A model generated the notes under the pieces. It was not told the origin of the DNA and made no database searches. It saw nothing but the letters and a program-made list of their open reading frames with translations. A program made the translations under genes and the position numbers. From positions 62,001 to 126,000 of the forward strand of contig NZ_VKCZ01000021.1 of NCBI RefSeq assembly GCF_009299835.1: a stretch of 64,000 bases of DNA, given 5' to 3'. Positions within the stretch are counted from its first letter, which is position 1, and every line of letters begins with the position of its first letter. This DNA comes from Microlunatus speluncae. GTDB taxonomy: Bacteria > Actinomycetota > Actinomycetes > Propionibacteriales > Propionibacteriaceae. This document shows positions 1 through 7,867 of the stretch, one piece after another.

Positions 1-2
1 GC

Positions 3-2426
3 AGCCAGCCCGCCGGCCTGGACCTGTTGCCCGCCCGACGCGGTCGCCCGCCCAAGCGACCCCCGGCCCACGAGAGCTGGCTGGCCGCGCTGACCAGCGC
101 GGACGGCCGCTTCGATGCCGACGACCACGAGCTGGATGATCTTGACCAGGTGCTGCGGCCCTGGTCCGAGATCGGCACCGAACAGGTCAGTCCGGCCCAC
201 GCGACGTTCCGGCTCACCGAGCTCGACACCGAAGAACTCGGGCCGGATGCCGAGCCCGGGTGGCGGCTCGAGTTCCTGTTGCAGTCGACCGCGGACCCGA
301 GCCTGCTCGTGCCCGCGGAACAGGCCTGGCAGGACGAGGGTGCGCTCCGACGCTGGCTCGACCGGCCGCAGGAGTTGCTGCTGGCCGAGCTCGGCCGGGC
401 GAGCCGCGTCTATCCCGATCTGGGACCCGGGATGCGGCAGGCACGGCCGAGCGCGCTCGACCTCGATGCAACCGGCGCCTTTCACTTTCTCTCGGTCGCG
501 GCGCCGGCGCTGACCGAGGCCGGCTTCGGGGTGCTGCTACCGAGCTGGTGGGGCCGCCGATCCAAGGTCGGGCTGTCGCTGGCGGCCAGCACGCCGCGTG
601 ACCCGGCCGCCGACGACGGCTCGCGATTCGGGCGCGATCAGTTGGCCGGATTCCAGTGGTCGCTGGCGGTCGGTGATCAGACGCTGACCGAGGAGGAGAT
701 CGAGGCCCTGGTCGCGGCCAAGGCTCCTCTGGTGCGGCTCCGCGGTCAGTGGTTCGCCGTCGATCCCGATCAGCTGCGACGTGGCCTCGAATTCCTGTCC
801 GGCCGGCCTCCGGGCCGGATGAACGCGGTCGAACTGCTGGCCCTGGCGGCGGCACACCCCGACGACAACGAGCTGCCTCTCGAAGTCACGTCCATCCAGG
901 CCGACGGTTGGCTCGGGGACCTGCTGTCCGGCACCGCAGCCCAATCGCTGACCGAGGTCACTCCGCCGGCGGAGTTCACCGCTGAGCTCCGGCCGTATCA
1001 GCAGCGCGGACTGTCCTGGCTCAGCTTCCTGTCCGCGATCGGGGTCGGCGCGGTGCTGGCCGACGACATGGGACTGGGCAAGACGATCCAGCTGCTCGCC
1101 CTGGAGGCGACCCGGCGGGACCAGGTGCCGGACGCGGGACCGACGCTACTGCTCTGCCCGATGTCGTTGGTCAGCAACTGGGAAGCCGAGGCGGCCAAGT
1201 TCGCGCCCGCGCTGCGGGTCCATGCCCATCACGGCCGGGAACGGCTGCACGGCCAGGAGCTCGCCGACCGGATCGGGGAGGTGGACCTGATCGTGACGAC
1301 GTACGGCACGGCCACCATCGACATCGAGGAGCTGGCCGAGATCGACTGGCAGCGGCTGGTCCTGGACGAGGCACAGGTGATCAAGAACCGGCTGTCCAAG
1401 ACGTCCAAGGCGGCCCGCCGACTGCGGGCCGGGCAACGGGTGGCGTTGACCGGAACGCCGGTGGAGAACGCACTGTCCGAGCTGTGGTCGATCATGGACT
1501 TCGTCAATCCCGGCCTGCTCGCGTCACCCGACAAATTCCGTACCAGGTATGCGATCCCGATCGAGCGGCACCGCGACGCCGACGCGGCGGAACGGCTGCG
1601 CAAGATCACCCGCCCCTACATCCTGCGCCGACTGAAGACCGATCCGACGATCATCGATGATCTTCCGGACAAGATCGAGATCAATCAGTACTGCCAGCTC
1701 ACCGTCGAACAGGCCTCGCTCTATCGGACCGTGGTCGACGACATGATGGAGAAGATCGACGACTCGTCCGGCATCGAGCGGCGCGGCTACGTGCTGGCGA
1801 CGATGGCAAAGCTGAAGCAGGTCTGCAATCACCCGGCCCAGCTGCTGCAGGACAGGTCTCCGATCGGGCGCCGCTCGGGCAAGGTGATCCGGCTGGAGGA
1901 GCTGCTGGAGGAGATCCTGGCCGAGGGCGATCGGGTGCTGTGCTTCACCCAGTACACGGCGTTTGCCGAGCTGCTGAGACCGCATCTCGCGGCCCGGTTC
2001 GGCACCGACGTCGCCTACCTGCACGGCGGGACCGGACGAAGTCAGCGCACCGAACTGGTGCGGAGGTTCCAGAGCGGTGAAGGCCCGCCGATCTTCCTGC
2101 TGTCGCTCAAGGCCGGCGGCACGGGTCTGAACCTGACCGCTGCCAATCACGTGATCCATCTCGATCGGTGGTGGAATCCGGCGGTGGAGAATCAGGCCAC
2201 CGACCGCGCGTTCCGGATCGGGCAGCGGCGTAACGTCCAGGTCCGAAAGTTCATCTGCGCCGGCACCCTGGAGGAGAAGATCGATCGGCTGATCGCCGAC
2301 AAGGTGGCGCTGGCCGAGCTGGTCGTCGGTGACGGGGAAGGCTGGCTGACCGAACTGTCCACCACCGAACTGCGGGATCTCTTCACCCTCTCGGCCGGTG
2401 CCGTCGCTGATGCGGACGAGCGATGA
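3..2426 (+). CDS. SNF2-family DEAD/DEAH helicase, 5'-partial
   Basis: ATP-dependent SWI/SNF-type DNA translocase. The frame is open to the left edge of the window, so the true start is outside; a TTG at 27 lies inside this open frame and need not be the start. The helicase core is complete: motif I DDMGLGKT near nt 1060, motif II LDEAQ near 1365, motif III LTGTP near 1445, and motifs V/VI GGTGLNL and DRAFRIGQ near 2115-2225. The region before 960 matches the long N-terminal part typical of bacterial SNF2 proteins paired with SWIM proteins. It overlaps the SWIM gene by four bases (ATGA), implying co-translation. The family is certain; the target process (repair or nucleoid remodelling) is not known. 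Confidence 0.93.
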   Translation, partial: SQPAGLDLLPARRGRPPKRPPAHESWLAALTSADGRFDADDHELDDLDQVLRPWSEIGTEQVSPAHATFRLTELDTEELGPDAEPGWRLEFLLQSTADPSLLVPAEQAWQDEGALRRWLDRPQELLLAELGRASRVYPDLGPGMRQARPSALDLDATGAFHFLSVAAPALTEAGFGVLLPSWWGRRSKVGLSLAASTPRDPAADDGSRFGRDQLAGFQWSLAVGDQTLTEEEIEALVAAKAPLVRLRGQWFAVDPDQLRRGLEFLSGRPPGRMNAVELLALAAAHPDDNELPLEVTSIQADGWLGDLLSGTAAQSLTEVTPPAEFTAELRPYQQRGLSWLSFLSAIGVGAVLADDMGLGKTIQLLALEATRRDQVPDAGPTLLLCPMSLVSNWEAEAAKFAPALRVHAHHGRERLHGQELADRIGEVDLIVTTYGTATIDIEELAEIDWQRLVLDEAQVIKNRLSKTSKAARRLRAGQRVALTGTPVENALSELWSIMDFVNPGLLASPDKFRTRYAIPIERHRDADAAERLRKITRPYILRRLKTDPTIIDDLPDKIEINQYCQLTVEQASLYRTVVDDMMEKIDDSSGIERRGYVLATMAKLKQVCNHPAQLLQDRSPIGRRSGKVIRLEELLEEILAEGDRVLCFTQYTAFAELLRPHLAARFGTDVAYLHGGTGRSQRTELVRRFQSGEGPPIFLLSLKAGGTGLNLTAANHVIHLDRWWNPAVENQATDRAFRIGQRRNVQVRKFICAGTLEEKIDRLIADKVALAELVVGDGEGWLTELSTTELRDLFTLSAGAVADADER

Positions 2427-3241
2427 ACTGGAACCGGCGAGGATTCCCCCCACCGTCGAAACCCCGCGCGGTGCAGGGCGGCCTGAAGGCGCGCAGCGTC
2501 CGGGGAGCCATCGCCAAGACCTGGTGGTCCGAACGCTTCATCGCCGTGCTCGAGGACATCATCGTCGGTGGCCGGCTGGAACGCGGCCGCAACTACGCCC
2601 GCAGGGGTCAGGTGCTGGCCGTGGAGCTCGCCGCCGGCTCGGTCGCCGCCGAGGTCCAGGGCAGCCGGGCTCAGCCCTATCGGGTCCGGATCCAGCTCGC
2701 AGCCTTCGGCCAGGCCGACTGGACCCGGGTCGAATCCGCGCTGGCCGACAACGCCTGGTATCTGGCGAAACTGCTGGCCGGCGAGATGCCCGACGACATC
2801 GAAAGCGTATTCGCCGGCGTCGGGCTCTCCCTGTTTCCCGCGACCGAGTCGGACCTGTCGCTCGACTGCTCCTGCCCGGATTGGCAGGTGCCCTGCAAGC
2901 ACCTCGCGGCGGTGTTCTATCTGCTCGCCGAACGCTTCGACGACGACCCGTTCGAGATCCTCGCCTGGCGTGGGCGTGCTCGCGATCTGCTGCTGGACAA
3001 TCTGAATGCCGCCCGAACCGGCGTTCCGGAATCGGACGAGAGCGCCGAGGCGCCGCCGCTGACCGAGTGCCTCGACAGTTACTTCGCCGCCCAGACCAAG
3101 ATCACCGTGCCGACTCCGCCCACCGTGTCCCCGCTCAGCCTGCTTGATCAACTGCCGGCACTCGACCTCAGCGTCCGCGGGCGGCCCCTCACCGAGCTGA
3201 TCCGCCCGGTGTACGAACGGTTCGGGACTTCGGCAGATTGA
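2423..3241 (+). CDS. SWIM zinc-finger protein
   Basis: A 272-residue protein with a central SWIM zinc-binding motif, CSCPDWQVPCKH (nt about 2866-2901), giving the CxC...CxH ligand set. SWIM domains bind DNA or protein, and this family is commonly encoded next to bacterial SNF2 helicases, as here with a 4-bp ATGA overlap. The N-terminal part has the AKTWWSERF signature common to the family. The C-terminal third (after about residue 205) has no recognised fold. It probably acts with the upstream helicase; the substrate is unknown. Confidence 0.9.
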   Translation: MNWNRRGFPPPSKPRAVQGGLKARSVRGAIAKTWWSERFIAVLEDIIVGGRLERGRNYARRGQVLAVELAAGSVAAEVQGSRAQPYRVRIQLAAFGQADWTRVESALADNAWYLAKLLAGEMPDDIESVFAGVGLSLFPATESDLSLDCSCPDWQVPCKHLAAVFYLLAERFDDDPFEILAWRGRARDLLLDNLNAARTGVPESDESAEAPPLTECLDSYFAAQTKITVPTPPTVSPLSLLDQLPALDLSVRGRPLTELIRPVYERFGTSAD

Positions 3242-3269
3242 TCATCGAACGCGGAGAGTTGCTGGACCC

Positions 3270-3512
3270 TCAGGGCTCACAGCGCCAGAGCGCTTCGATC
3301 GGCACCGCACGCAGACGCGGGCCGAACGGCAGGGTCTGGGCACCGGTGTAGAGGATGTAACCGGCCACGAACCGATCGCCGGTGATCCGTTGTAGCGCGC
3401 GCAGACCCGAGAGGTCGTCGGTCCGAATAGTCGCTCCGGCCTTCACCTCGATCCCGACAACCCGCCCGTCCGGCGTTTCCAGCACCACATCGACTTCGGC
3501 CTGGTGGGCGTT
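3270..3512 (-). pseudogene. C-terminal fragment of a DUF4143 (AAA-type) ATPase
   Basis: The last 80 codons of this frame read as the C-terminal end of DUF4143-containing ATPases: EVDVVLETPDGRVVGIEVKA, then GLRAL, GYILYTG and LPFGPRLRAVPIEALW. Full-length members are about 400 residues with an N-terminal P-loop ATPase; here everything upstream of the EVD motif is missing. The recognisable homology begins exactly where the nucleotidyltransferase gene stops (3512-3514), and the same frame further upstream is only antisense-type noise inside that gene. It is best read as the remnant of an ATPase gene that was deleted or replaced. No start codon or RBS belongs to the fragment. Confidence 0.75.
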
Positions 3513-4336
3513 CAGCGGCGGAGTGTCGCGTGCAGGTGGGCCAGGACGGCGGTGGAGATCCGTTCCGGATAGTCGGCGCCGACGCGGTCGGCGGCGGCTC
3601 GGCCGGCGGTCGCCATGGCCTCGCAGACGGCGAGGTCGGCCTTGATCAGCAGGTCGCGATCTCCCGGCGCGCAGACGGGCAGGGTGCGCAGCACCTCGGC
3701 CTGGTCCGGCCGCAGCCGCGCGGTGAACTGCTTGACGCCCATCGGCGGCAGCGGCTGGTTGGTCTCGACGAAGAGGTCGTACAGCAGTTGGGCGCTGACG
3801 TGCACGCCGGAATTGGCGCAGAGCAGGTCCTTCCGGCCGTTGATCATGGCCGGGAAGTTGGCCTGGATCCGCCAGAACTCGGTGATCATCGCCGTGATCT
3901 TGACCCGGTCCGGGCCCGGCCCGGGCTCCGGAGCCGGGACCGAGCCGGTCAGCTGGTCCCGGTCGATCACCGGGATGCGGCGGCGGTGCGGCGACGCGGA
4001 GACCTTGCTCACCGGTTCGATCACGACGTCGATCCGGCACAGGTCCTCGGCCAACGCGTAGATGATCAGCTTCGATCGGGGCAGTTCCTTGGCCAGCAGC
4101 ACCGGCGTGATCCGGGCCAGCCAGTCGCGCCAGCCGGCGGTGAACTCGTCGAAGTCGTCGTCCCGTACGGCCAGCAGGAGGTCCAGGTCCGACCCGGCAT
4201 CGGCCGCACCCCGGGCGAGTGAGCCGGAGAGCCAGAGCCCACGGATCCGTGGGTCCGGTTCGGCGACGCTCAGGATCCGTTCGAAGTGTCGGTGGTACGG
4301 CGCCGGCAGCGGCTCCAGTGCGGCTCTCGGGTCCAT
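3512..4336 (-). CDS. Nucleotidyltransferase-fold protein (MNT/KNT-like)
   Basis: About 274 residues. The N-terminus has a Pol-beta-type nucleotidyltransferase signature, LWLSGSLARGAADAGSDLDLLL (GS...D.D), with two acidic metal ligands and a further acidic residue in RIDVVIEP. The C-terminal half is helical, as in streptomycin/kanamycin adenylyltransferase-like and MNT proteins. ATG codons at 4342 and 4336 sit in ATGATCATG; the GAGAGG ribosome site is 3 nt from the first and 9 nt from the second, so 4336 was chosen. The gene has its own operator-bearing promoter. It could be an antibiotic- or tRNA-modifying enzyme or a toxin-antitoxin part; substrate unknown. It directly abuts the DUF4143 fragment. 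Confidence 0.7.
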   Translation of the reverse strand: MDPRAALEPLPAPYHRHFERILSVAEPDPRIRGLWLSGSLARGAADAGSDLDLLLAVRDDDFDEFTAGWRDWLARITPVLLAKELPRSKLIIYALAEDLCRIDVVIEPVSKVSASPHRRRIPVIDRDQLTGSVPAPEPGPGPDRVKITAMITEFWRIQANFPAMINGRKDLLCANSGVHVSAQLLYDLFVETNQPLPPMGVKQFTARLRPDQAEVLRTLPVCAPGDRDLLIKADLAVCEAMATAGRAAADRVGADYPERISTAVLAHLHATLRR

Positions 4337-4395
4337 GATCATTCACCTCTCACCCGGTCAACGACCCCTCGATCGTCACACGTACCGCCCGCCCG

Positions 4396-4423
4396 AACCT
4401 AGTGAATGTGATCACATTCACAA
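4396..4423 (-). promoter_or_regulatory. Promoter with 20-bp palindromic operator in its spacer
   Basis: On the minus strand a TTGTGA (-35, 4423-4418) and TAGGTT (-10, 4401-4396) are separated by 16 nt. The spacer is filled by the perfect 20-bp palindrome GTGAATGTGATCACATTCAC at 4402-4421. This is the classic arrangement of a repressor site and would place transcription start about 45-50 nt before the nucleotidyltransferase gene. The cognate regulator is not identifiable; the site contains TGTGATCACA but not CRP spacing. Confidence 0.6.
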
Positions 4424-4441
4424 ACTTTCCTCCGGGGAGGG

Positions 4442-5347
4442 TCAGCCCTTCATGGCGCCGGCGACGCTCTCGACGAAGTAGCGCTGCAGGACCAGGAACA
4501 TGGCGATGATCGGGATCAGGGCGATCGTCGCGGCGGCGGCCATCCCGGACCAGTCGTTGAAGTACAGACCCTGGAAGGAGTAGACGCCGACGGCGAGGGT
4601 GCGCAGCTCGGGCCGGGCCAGGGTGAGCACCAGCGGCAGCAGGAAATCGTTCCAGGCGTGCATGAACTGCAGGATGATCGCGGTCGCGATCACCGGCTTG
4701 GCGAGCGGCAGATAGATCCGGGCGAAGACCCGCGGGAAGCTGGCCCCGTCGAGCATCGCCGCCTCCTCCAGCTCGGCCGGCAACTGCCGGAAGTAGCCGG
4801 CGAACAGCAGTACCGCGACGACGTGGGCGCCGCCGGCCTCGGCCAGGGTCAGTCCCCACAGGGTGCCGTCCAGGTTGAGCCGGGAGATCAGGTCGAAGAT
4901 CGGGATGATCGTGTAACCCTCGGGCAGGAAGATCGCCGCGGCGAACAGTCCGATCACGATCCGCTTGCCGTGGAACCAGTAGCGGCCGAGCACGTAGCCG
5001 ATCAAGGCCGTGGCCGTCACCGAGATGATGATCGATCCGCCGGTGACGATCACCGTGTTGAGGAAGTACTGGCCGATCCGCGCCTCGGTCCAGGCCCGGA
5101 CGTAGTTGTCCAGATGCAGTTTGCGGGTCAACGGGTTGAGGGTGCCGAACACCTCGCCGTTGGCCTTCAGCGAGGCGCTGATCATCCAGACGAACGGATA
5201 GATCCAGGCCAGCGCGATCGGGATCAAGATCACCAACACGATCGCCCGCCGGAGCCGCTGCCGGTTGCGGTGCCGCCGGCGGCGGCCGGCGGGATCGCCG
5301 GCGGGCCGGAGCGGCGCGGTCGCGGTGGCCGGGATCGTCGTCGTCAC
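4442..5347 (-). CDS. Carbohydrate ABC transporter permease, MalG type
   Basis: 301-residue inner-membrane permease with about six transmembrane helices and the cytoplasmic EAA loop EEAAMLDGASFPRVFARIYL that docks the ATPase. The GTG start at 5347 is preceded by AGGAGG with short spacing and lies 8 nt after the stop of the upstream permease gene. It is the last gene of a leftward operon (AraC, glycan hydrolase, binding protein, MalF, MalG). No ATPase gene is present in the operon. The substrate is inferred only from the neighbouring hydrolase: a plant glycan fragment, possibly rhamnose-containing. Confidence 0.92.
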   Translation of the reverse strand: MTTTIPATATAPLRPAGDPAGRRRRHRNRQRLRRAIVLVILIPIALAWIYPFVWMISASLKANGEVFGTLNPLTRKLHLDNYVRAWTEARIGQYFLNTVIVTGGSIIISVTATALIGYVLGRYWFHGKRIVIGLFAAAIFLPEGYTIIPIFDLISRLNLDGTLWGLTLAEAGGAHVVAVLLFAGYFRQLPAELEEAAMLDGASFPRVFARIYLPLAKPVIATAIILQFMHAWNDFLLPLVLTLARPELRTLAVGVYSFQGLYFNDWSGMAAAATIALIPIIAMFLVLQRYFVESVAGAMKG

Positions 5348-5355
5348 GTCACCTC

Positions 5356-6309
5356 CTAGAACTGGCTCCGGGCGCGGGCCACGGCCCGGGCCGCCCACGC
5401 CTGGAGCAGCGCGATGAACAGGGTGGCCACGCCGAACAGGCAGCCGGCGGCCGAGGCGTAGCCCAGCCGCGGCACTCCGCCGGTGGTCGAGTTGACGAAG
5501 GCGGTCTGATAGATGAAGACCTCGATCACCTGAGTGCTGAAGTACGGGCCGCCCTCGGTCATCGCCTGGACGATCGCGAAGGTGTGCAGGTTGGAGTGCG
5601 CGGTCAGCACGATGATGATCACCGCGAACGGCAGCAGCAGCGGCACCGTCAGCTGGGTCAGCTGCTGCCACCGGCCGGCCCCGTCGACCCGAGCCGCCTC
5701 GTAGAACTCCTGCGGCACCGTCTGCAGCGAGGCCAGCCAGTAGATCATCGTGATGCCGACGTTCTTCCACACCTGCACGCCGATCACCGTCCACAGCGCC
5801 TTGTTCGGGTCGCCGAGGAAGTCCACCGGGACGTTGATCACGCCGATCGTCTCGAGGAACTCGTTCACCGGCCCGTCGTACACGCTGAACACCGAGGACA
5901 TCACCACGCCGACGATCGCCACCGTGGTCACCGTCGGCAGGAAGAACAGCGTCCGAAACGCCGTCGACAGCCGGCGCACCTGGTTGTTCAGCGCGACGGC
6001 GACCAACAGGGCCAAGATCACCTGGATCGGCGTCCCGACCGCCATGAAGACGAACGACCGGCCGAACGCACCCCAGAACAGTTGATCACCCAACAGCTCC
6101 GCGTAGTTGGCCCAGCCGACGAACGTGCTGTCGACGGCGATCCCGCTCCAGTCCAGGAACGAGATGTACCAGGACATGATCATCGGGTAGAAGGTGAACA
6201 TCCCGGCCAGGATCGCCGCCGGGATCATGAACAGATAGCACCACAGCAGCACCCCGGGCCTGACCCGCCGCCGCCCCCGGACAACCTCAACGCTCGTCGT
6301 AGTCGGCAC
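5356..6309 (-). CDS. Carbohydrate ABC transporter permease, MalF type
   Basis: 317-residue membrane protein, with a first hydrophobic segment at about residues 20-45 and an EAA loop YEAARVDGAGRWQQLTQLTV near residue 215. It pairs with the MalG-type permease just downstream. Its start region overlaps the 3' end of the binding-protein gene by 23 bp, so translation is probably coupled. ABC importer (CUT1) membership is clear; the ligand is not. Confidence 0.92.
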   Translation of the reverse strand: MPTTTSVEVVRGRRRVRPGVLLWCYLFMIPAAILAGMFTFYPMIMSWYISFLDWSGIAVDSTFVGWANYAELLGDQLFWGAFGRSFVFMAVGTPIQVILALLVAVALNNQVRRLSTAFRTLFFLPTVTTVAIVGVVMSSVFSVYDGPVNEFLETIGVINVPVDFLGDPNKALWTVIGVQVWKNVGITMIYWLASLQTVPQEFYEAARVDGAGRWQQLTQLTVPLLLPFAVIIIVLTAHSNLHTFAIVQAMTEGGPYFSTQVIEVFIYQTAFVNSTTGGVPRLGYASAAGCLFGVATLFIALLQAWAARAVARARSQF

Positions 6310-7867
6310 TGGTGTAATCCTGCTCCGGATCCCAGTTCCTGAACGTGTAGTCCTCGCGGGAGACCTTGGCTCCCTTCTTCACCGCCGTGGCGATCGCGGC
6401 GTCCAAGCCCTGATTGCTCTTGTCCTGCAACTCCTGCAGCGCCCGGTCGATGTCGGTCACCTGGCCGGTGAAGATGCCCTCGACGATGTCGTCCAGGGCG
6501 GGCACCACCGGCTTGATCTCCATCGTCACCCGGCCCACCTCGGGATTGACGAAGGCCGGCAACGGCTGCTGCACCAGCAGCTCGCCGAACAGCTTGCGAT
6601 AGCTGGTCACCGCCGGCGGGAACTCGGTCAGCGTGTTCGCCTTCTCGTTGGCCGCGGGCATCTCCGAGACCAGCGCGCCCTCGGACAGCACGGTCATCGC
6701 CGCCTGGCCGTCGACGCTGCCCAGATAGGAGAGCAGCTCGCCGGCGATCGTGCGGTGCGGGCTCTTGGCGTAGATGATGTACGGCGCCGCGGTGCCCTCG
6801 GCGAAGCTGGCGTGGTGGAACACCTTGTCGTCCCCGGTGGGCGGCATCGCCACCGAGTAGTTGAAGTCCGGATTGTCCTTCTTCCATTTGGAGATGCACC
6901 AGGAGCCCTGCAGCTCCAGGCCGGTCTTGCCCTCCGAGTGCCGGGAGATCTCCAGGTCCTGGCTGAGATTGAGATAGCCGGGAATGATCGAGCCGTCGTC
7001 CTTGATCGCCAGCAGCAGCTCGATCGCGCCCTTGAGCAACGGATGGGTCTGTTGATACTCCCCCGTCCTGAGGTTCAGCTCACCACCGGCCAGCCCGGCC
7101 CGCTCGGCCAGCCCGAGGGCGACCTGACCCAGCCGCTTGCTGGAGATCATCAGGCCGTAGACGTCGTCGTCCGGGCTGGTGATCTTCTTCGCCACACTGC
7201 GCAGCGTCTGCCAGCTGAACGGCTCCGCCGCCGGGTCGTGCTCCGCCTTCTCCAGCAGGGATTTCTCGTAGAAGACGTAGAACCCGTACTGCGAGTAGTT
7301 CGACGTCGTCGTCCAGCCGTACGTCTTGCCGTCGAACACGTGGTGGCCCGGGATGAACGCCGTCTCCGGGTAGGCCGCCTTCCACTGCGCGAAGTCGGGG
7401 ACGACCTCCTCCAGCGGGGCGCACCAGCCGTTGGCGACGGCGATCTGCATCGGCACCTTGAGCGGCTTGGAGAACATGTCCGGCGCGGTGCCGTTGCGGA
7501 CGCCGAGGGTGACCGCCTCGGCGATCGTGTCCCAGGTGGTCTGCGGGCAGTCGACGGTGATGTTGGGAAACTTCTTGCTGAACGCGGCGAAGATCGGCGG
7601 GAGCACGTTGGACCCGTCGGCCACCATCGTCCGGAACGTCACGGCGTCGGTGGGCAGCTCCGCCTTCGGCGCCGGGAATTCGATCTCCGTCTCGCTTCCG
7701 CCGCCGGTCGGCGGGTCGGACGTGGTCTGCACCTCGCAGCCGGCCGCGCCGACCGCCAATGCGGCCGCACCGCCGAGGGCCAGCGCCTGGCGACGGCTCA
7801 GCGTCCGATCCGCTCGCCGCTCGCGCGCCGGGTGATCATGATCATGGGGTGGTCGGGTGATCGTCAT
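6287..7867 (-). CDS. Extracellular sugar-binding lipoprotein (CUT1)
   Basis: 526 residues. The N-terminus carries a twin-arginine-like SRRQALALGG segment, a hydrophobic stretch and a lipobox-type GAAGC, so the mature protein should be lipid-anchored outside the membrane. The remainder has the large extracellular solute-binding fold of the LipO/family-1 type. It follows the pectate-lyase/GH106 fusion gene directly (4-bp overlap, 7864-7867), which suggests it captures that enzyme's products and delivers them to the two permeases downstream. The precise glycan is inferred, not shown. Confidence 0.9.
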   Translation of the reverse strand: MTITRPPHDHDHPARERRADRTLSRRQALALGGAAALAVGAAGCEVQTTSDPPTGGGSETEIEFPAPKAELPTDAVTFRTMVADGSNVLPPIFAAFSKKFPNITVDCPQTTWDTIAEAVTLGVRNGTAPDMFSKPLKVPMQIAVANGWCAPLEEVVPDFAQWKAAYPETAFIPGHHVFDGKTYGWTTTSNYSQYGFYVFYEKSLLEKAEHDPAAEPFSWQTLRSVAKKITSPDDDVYGLMISSKRLGQVALGLAERAGLAGGELNLRTGEYQQTHPLLKGAIELLLAIKDDGSIIPGYLNLSQDLEISRHSEGKTGLELQGSWCISKWKKDNPDFNYSVAMPPTGDDKVFHHASFAEGTAAPYIIYAKSPHRTIAGELLSYLGSVDGQAAMTVLSEGALVSEMPAANEKANTLTEFPPAVTSYRKLFGELLVQQPLPAFVNPEVGRVTMEIKPVVPALDDIVEGIFTGQVTDIDRALQELQDKSNQGLDAAIATAVKKGAKVSREDYTFRNWDPEQDYTSADYDER

